From assembly GCA_028289725.1 (NCBI GenBank), contig JANQOH010000269.1:1-16088 (forward strand): 16,088 nt of DNA, written 5' to 3'. Positions 14,349 to 16,088 of the stretch are shown one piece after another; the first letter of the stretch is position 1, and each line of letters starts with the position of its first letter. The notes under the pieces are model-generated. The model saw only the letters and a program-made list of their open reading frames with translations, was not told the DNA's origin and searched no databases. This DNA is from Alphaproteobacteria bacterium (GTDB lineage: Bacteria; Pseudomonadota; Alphaproteobacteria; UBA7887). A program made the position numbers and the translations under genes.

Positions 14349-14641
14349 GTTCGATCCCCCACTCCTTGCCTCAGCTCTCCAACAAAAAGAGTACCACGCC
14401 GAGGACCCATGGCGAATCCCCAATCTTCCTCAGTTGGATAGCAAATAAGCTAGAAGGCGTCCATGGATATACCAGCGCGATAATCGTGCGCGAGAACCTA
14501 GTGGCATATCTGCAACAGCGGCATGGCGCTAATTACACACTGGTCTATATGCCGGTTAGATAAGGCTTTTTCGCTGAAAACTGAACCCAGGCTAGACCGA
14601 GATAATGGCGATGACGGCAGCGTCGTGTACCGGGTTCCGGG
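14349..14641. other. Intergenic region upstream of the tolC-like gene
   Basis: 293 bases with no credible gene. The GGGGGA/GGAG ribosome site of tolC lies at 14355-14365. AT-rich stretches around 14430-14450 and 14525-14565 could hold a minus-strand promoter, but no convincing -35/-10 pair stands out. No clear terminator for the acidic-protein gene was found, so read-through into tolC is possible. Confidence 0.4.
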
Positions 14642-15295
14642 CTATGCGATGCCGTCGTCGACCGAAATCAGCGGGTCGATGATATCGCTCTCGCTGGGAT
14701 GATGGACGGCCGACGCAGAAGCCGCTTCGCCATACTCCGTGTTGACCCAAAGGTCGGCCGCGTGGGCCGTCGAAGCAGGGTCGGAAAGAACATCATCCAA
14801 AGCGCCAAATAAGGCATCACGCTCGGACGCAGCCTCAACCAACTCACTTAGTTCAAGCTGTTCGCCCGACTCCGTGTGCGAAAGCGAACCAAGATCCGAA
14901 ATTTCATCTAGATATAAAAGGTCGCCCACTTCTAGGTCGTCGTGAATGAGATCTGCCATCTGCAAGCCAGACTGGCTGTCGTTCTCCGATGCGTCGGAGA
15001 GTGACACGCGCGCCAAAAGAGGGCCAAGCGCGTCAACCGCAACACCGTCCGCAAAACTCAGTTCAGACCCGGTCTCATTCTCGATATGCGTGAGGAGTCC
15101 CGGAAACAGTGCGGTCGCATTGGCGATTGAGACTGTCAGAACGTCCGCGGCATTGATGCCGAGCGCCGCGTCGGCGCTTTCGATGTCAGGCAAGTTCACG
15201 CGTTGATCGCCAGCCACAGCCAACGACGCGCCCGATTCAACCGTGTGCTCGGTTACGCGTTCATCGGAATCGATGATATGAGCCCTGATTGCCAT
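14642..15295 (-). CDS. Highly acidic, Lys-free and Cys-free protein of unknown function; candidate type I secretion substrate or partner
   Basis: 217 residues. The start is well supported: ATG at 15295 with GGCGGAG five bases upstream. I do not recognise a family. By hand count it has 44 Asp/Glu against 5 Arg, no Lys and no Cys, and is rich in Ser, Ala and Leu. There is no N-terminal signal peptide and no TM segment. No GGxGxD (RTX) repeats are seen. Acidic, cysteine-free composition without an N-terminal signal is common in type I-secreted proteins, and the gene lies upstream of a complete exporter on the same strand, so export through a C-terminal signal is plausible (inference). Segments such as DLIHDDLEVGDLLYLDEISDLGSL suggest short acidic helices or strands. 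No AAG-type LapG cleavage site was noticed. It might instead be a regulator or chaperone; function is unknown. Confidence 0.8.
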   Translation of the reverse strand: MAIRAHIIDSDERVTEHTVESGASLAVAGDQRVNLPDIESADAALGINAADVLTVSIANATALFPGLLTHIENETGSELSFADGVAVDALGPLLARVSLSDASENDSQSGLQMADLIHDDLEVGDLLYLDEISDLGSLSHTESGEQLELSELVEAASERDALFGALDDVLSDPASTAHAADLWVNTEYGEAASASAVHHPSESDIIDPLISVDDGIA

Positions 15296-15439
15296 AACAA
15301 CTCCGCCAGCCGATAGTCAGCCAGCCGCACCGGGATTTCTTACTGCATGCATCGAGTACACGCACCTGCCAATATTTATATTTTACGGGCGTTTAGCCGC
15401 GGAAACCATGGTGCAAATGCACTATACGGCGACTTATTT
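15296..15439. promoter_or_regulatory. Divergent region between the acidic-protein gene and the Sel1/trypsin gene
   Basis: 144 bases. It contains the strong ribosome site of the acidic gene (15301-15307, minus strand) and an AT-rich block AATATTTATATTTTA at 15371-15385, the most promoter-like stretch here and readable on either strand. No operator-like perfect repeat was identified. Confidence 0.35.
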
Positions 15440-16088
15440 TTGCGGCGCATCACTCTGTGGACGTCCGGCGTTCTGCGCCGATTGTCGCTATTTGCGCTGA
15501 TCATGCTGATCGCGGCGGGTGCGGCTGCCGCCGATTTCGATGCGCTTTTGCAACAAGCCGAACTCGGCAGCGCTGAGGCACAGTTTGACGTTGGGACCGC
15601 TTATTTGACAGGCACCGGCGTTGCCGAGGACGCAACGGAAGCGGTGCGTTGGTTCACAAAATCGGCTTATGCCGGCCATCTTCCGGCGCAATACGCCTTG
15701 GGCGAAGTCTATGCGGCGGGTCGCGGCGTCACGGCCGACCGCGTTGAGGCCTATTTCTGGTTCAATATCGCCGCGCGCAATGGTTCGGAAATCGCCGCAA
15801 CCCGGCGCGATGCGATTGGTTCGCGCCTCACGAGCTCCGAGTTCTTTGGAATTCAAGCGAGAATTCGAGAATGGGCGAATCGCGGCGCAGCGCCTACGCC
15901 GGGTCGGGCATCCCCCGGTGCGGCCAGGCCGGCCCGGACATCAACAGCGTTCGTCGTTTCGTCGTCCGGCATGGCGCTGACCAGTGCCCACTCGGTGAGC
16001 GGTTGTGGCGCGATCAGCGTGCAAGGCGGCGCCAGTGGTAGTGCAACACCTGTTGCGATTGATTCCGACCGGGACCTTGCACTGCTTC
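15440..16088 (+). CDS. Exported Sel1-repeat protein fused to a trypsin-like serine protease domain, 3'-truncated
   Basis: The frame is open to the window edge (216 residues seen). With the TTG start at 15440 the N-terminus is a clean signal peptide: basic MRRITLW..LRR, then LSLFALIMLIAAGAAAA, cleaved near residue 31. Two Sel1-like (TPR-type) repeats follow at about 40-77 and 77-114, with the typical AQFDVGTAYLTGTGV / AQYALGEVYAAGRGV pattern. After an Ala/Pro/Arg linker a trypsin-like fold begins: SGMALTSAHSVSGC carries the catalytic His (H184) and DSDRDLALL the catalytic Asp (D212). The Ser would lie beyond the edge. The start is uncertain: ATG 15347 would add 31 residues before the signal, ATG 15503 would shorten it too much. 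The protein is probably periplasmic or secreted, and divergent from the acidic-protein gene. Its link with the secretion cluster is unproven. Confidence 0.75.
   Translation, partial: MRRITLWTSGVLRRLSLFALIMLIAAGAAAADFDALLQQAELGSAEAQFDVGTAYLTGTGVAEDATEAVRWFTKSAYAGHLPAQYALGEVYAAGRGVTADRVEAYFWFNIAARNGSEIAATRRDAIGSRLTSSEFFGIQARIREWANRGAAPTPGRASPGAARPARTSTAFVVSSSGMALTSAHSVSGCGAISVQGGASGSATPVAIDSDRDLALL

Noticed and set aside
14349..14423. N-terminal extension of the tolC-like gene from TTG 14423
   Set aside because: It would put 25 extra residues before the signal peptide and read through the GGGGGA ribosome site.
13410..14441. Long plus-strand open frame (343 codons) opposite the tolC-like gene
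   Set aside because: It is antisense to a clearly recognisable TolC-family gene, its translation is Arg/Gly-rich without any domain, and it is a typical shadow in GC-rich DNA.

Overview
The window looks like chromosomal DNA of a GC-rich alphaproteobacterium. This is inferred from codon use, from a LapG-type (BTLCP) protease beside a LapB-type secretion ABC transporter, and from the mix of GGDEF/EAL, HD-GYP-derived and PAS-LuxR regulators. I could not run a search, so the lineage is a guess. No rRNA, tRNA, CRISPR array, transposase or phage gene is visible.

Left part (1-2084, + strand): the 3' end of an N-acyl amino acid synthase-like (FeeM / PEP-CTERM-associated acyltransferase) gene. It is followed 22 bases later by a complete flavoprotein of the vanillyl-alcohol oxidase / 4-cresol dehydrogenase family. 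If the synthase makes N-acyl-tyrosine, the flavoprotein could oxidise its para-alkylphenol side chain, so the pair may be a small natural-product or signal pathway. A hairpin follows, then about 490 bases of AT-richer non-coding DNA.

Middle part (2572-8288): a membrane PAS-GGDEF-EAL protein with intact synthesis, hydrolysis and I-site motifs (+). It converges with two overlapping minus-strand genes: a membrane dCACHE-like/PAS protein ending in a clearly degenerate HD-GYP domain, and a PAS-LuxR transcription regulator whose start overlaps the end of the first by 17 bases.

Right part (8444-15295): a LapG-like periplasmic cysteine protease (+), divergent from the degenerate HD-GYP gene. Then comes a complete type I secretion set on the minus strand, in transcription order TolC-like outer membrane protein, LapB-like ABC exporter and LapC/HlyD-like adaptor. 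Upstream of tolC, on the same strand, lies a 217-residue, extremely acidic protein with no lysine and no cysteine. It is a candidate secreted substrate or partner. The window ends in a divergent, truncated gene for a secreted Sel1-repeat protein fused to a trypsin-like protease.

Working model (inference): this is a c-di-GMP-linked surface-protein module resembling Lap (LapG protease plus LapBCE exporter). No LapD-type receptor is seen. The gene divergent from lapG encodes a periplasm-sensing protein whose HD-GYP domain has lost its catalytic metal ligands, so it could serve as the receptor in place of LapD. The large adhesin expected as LapG target is not in the window.
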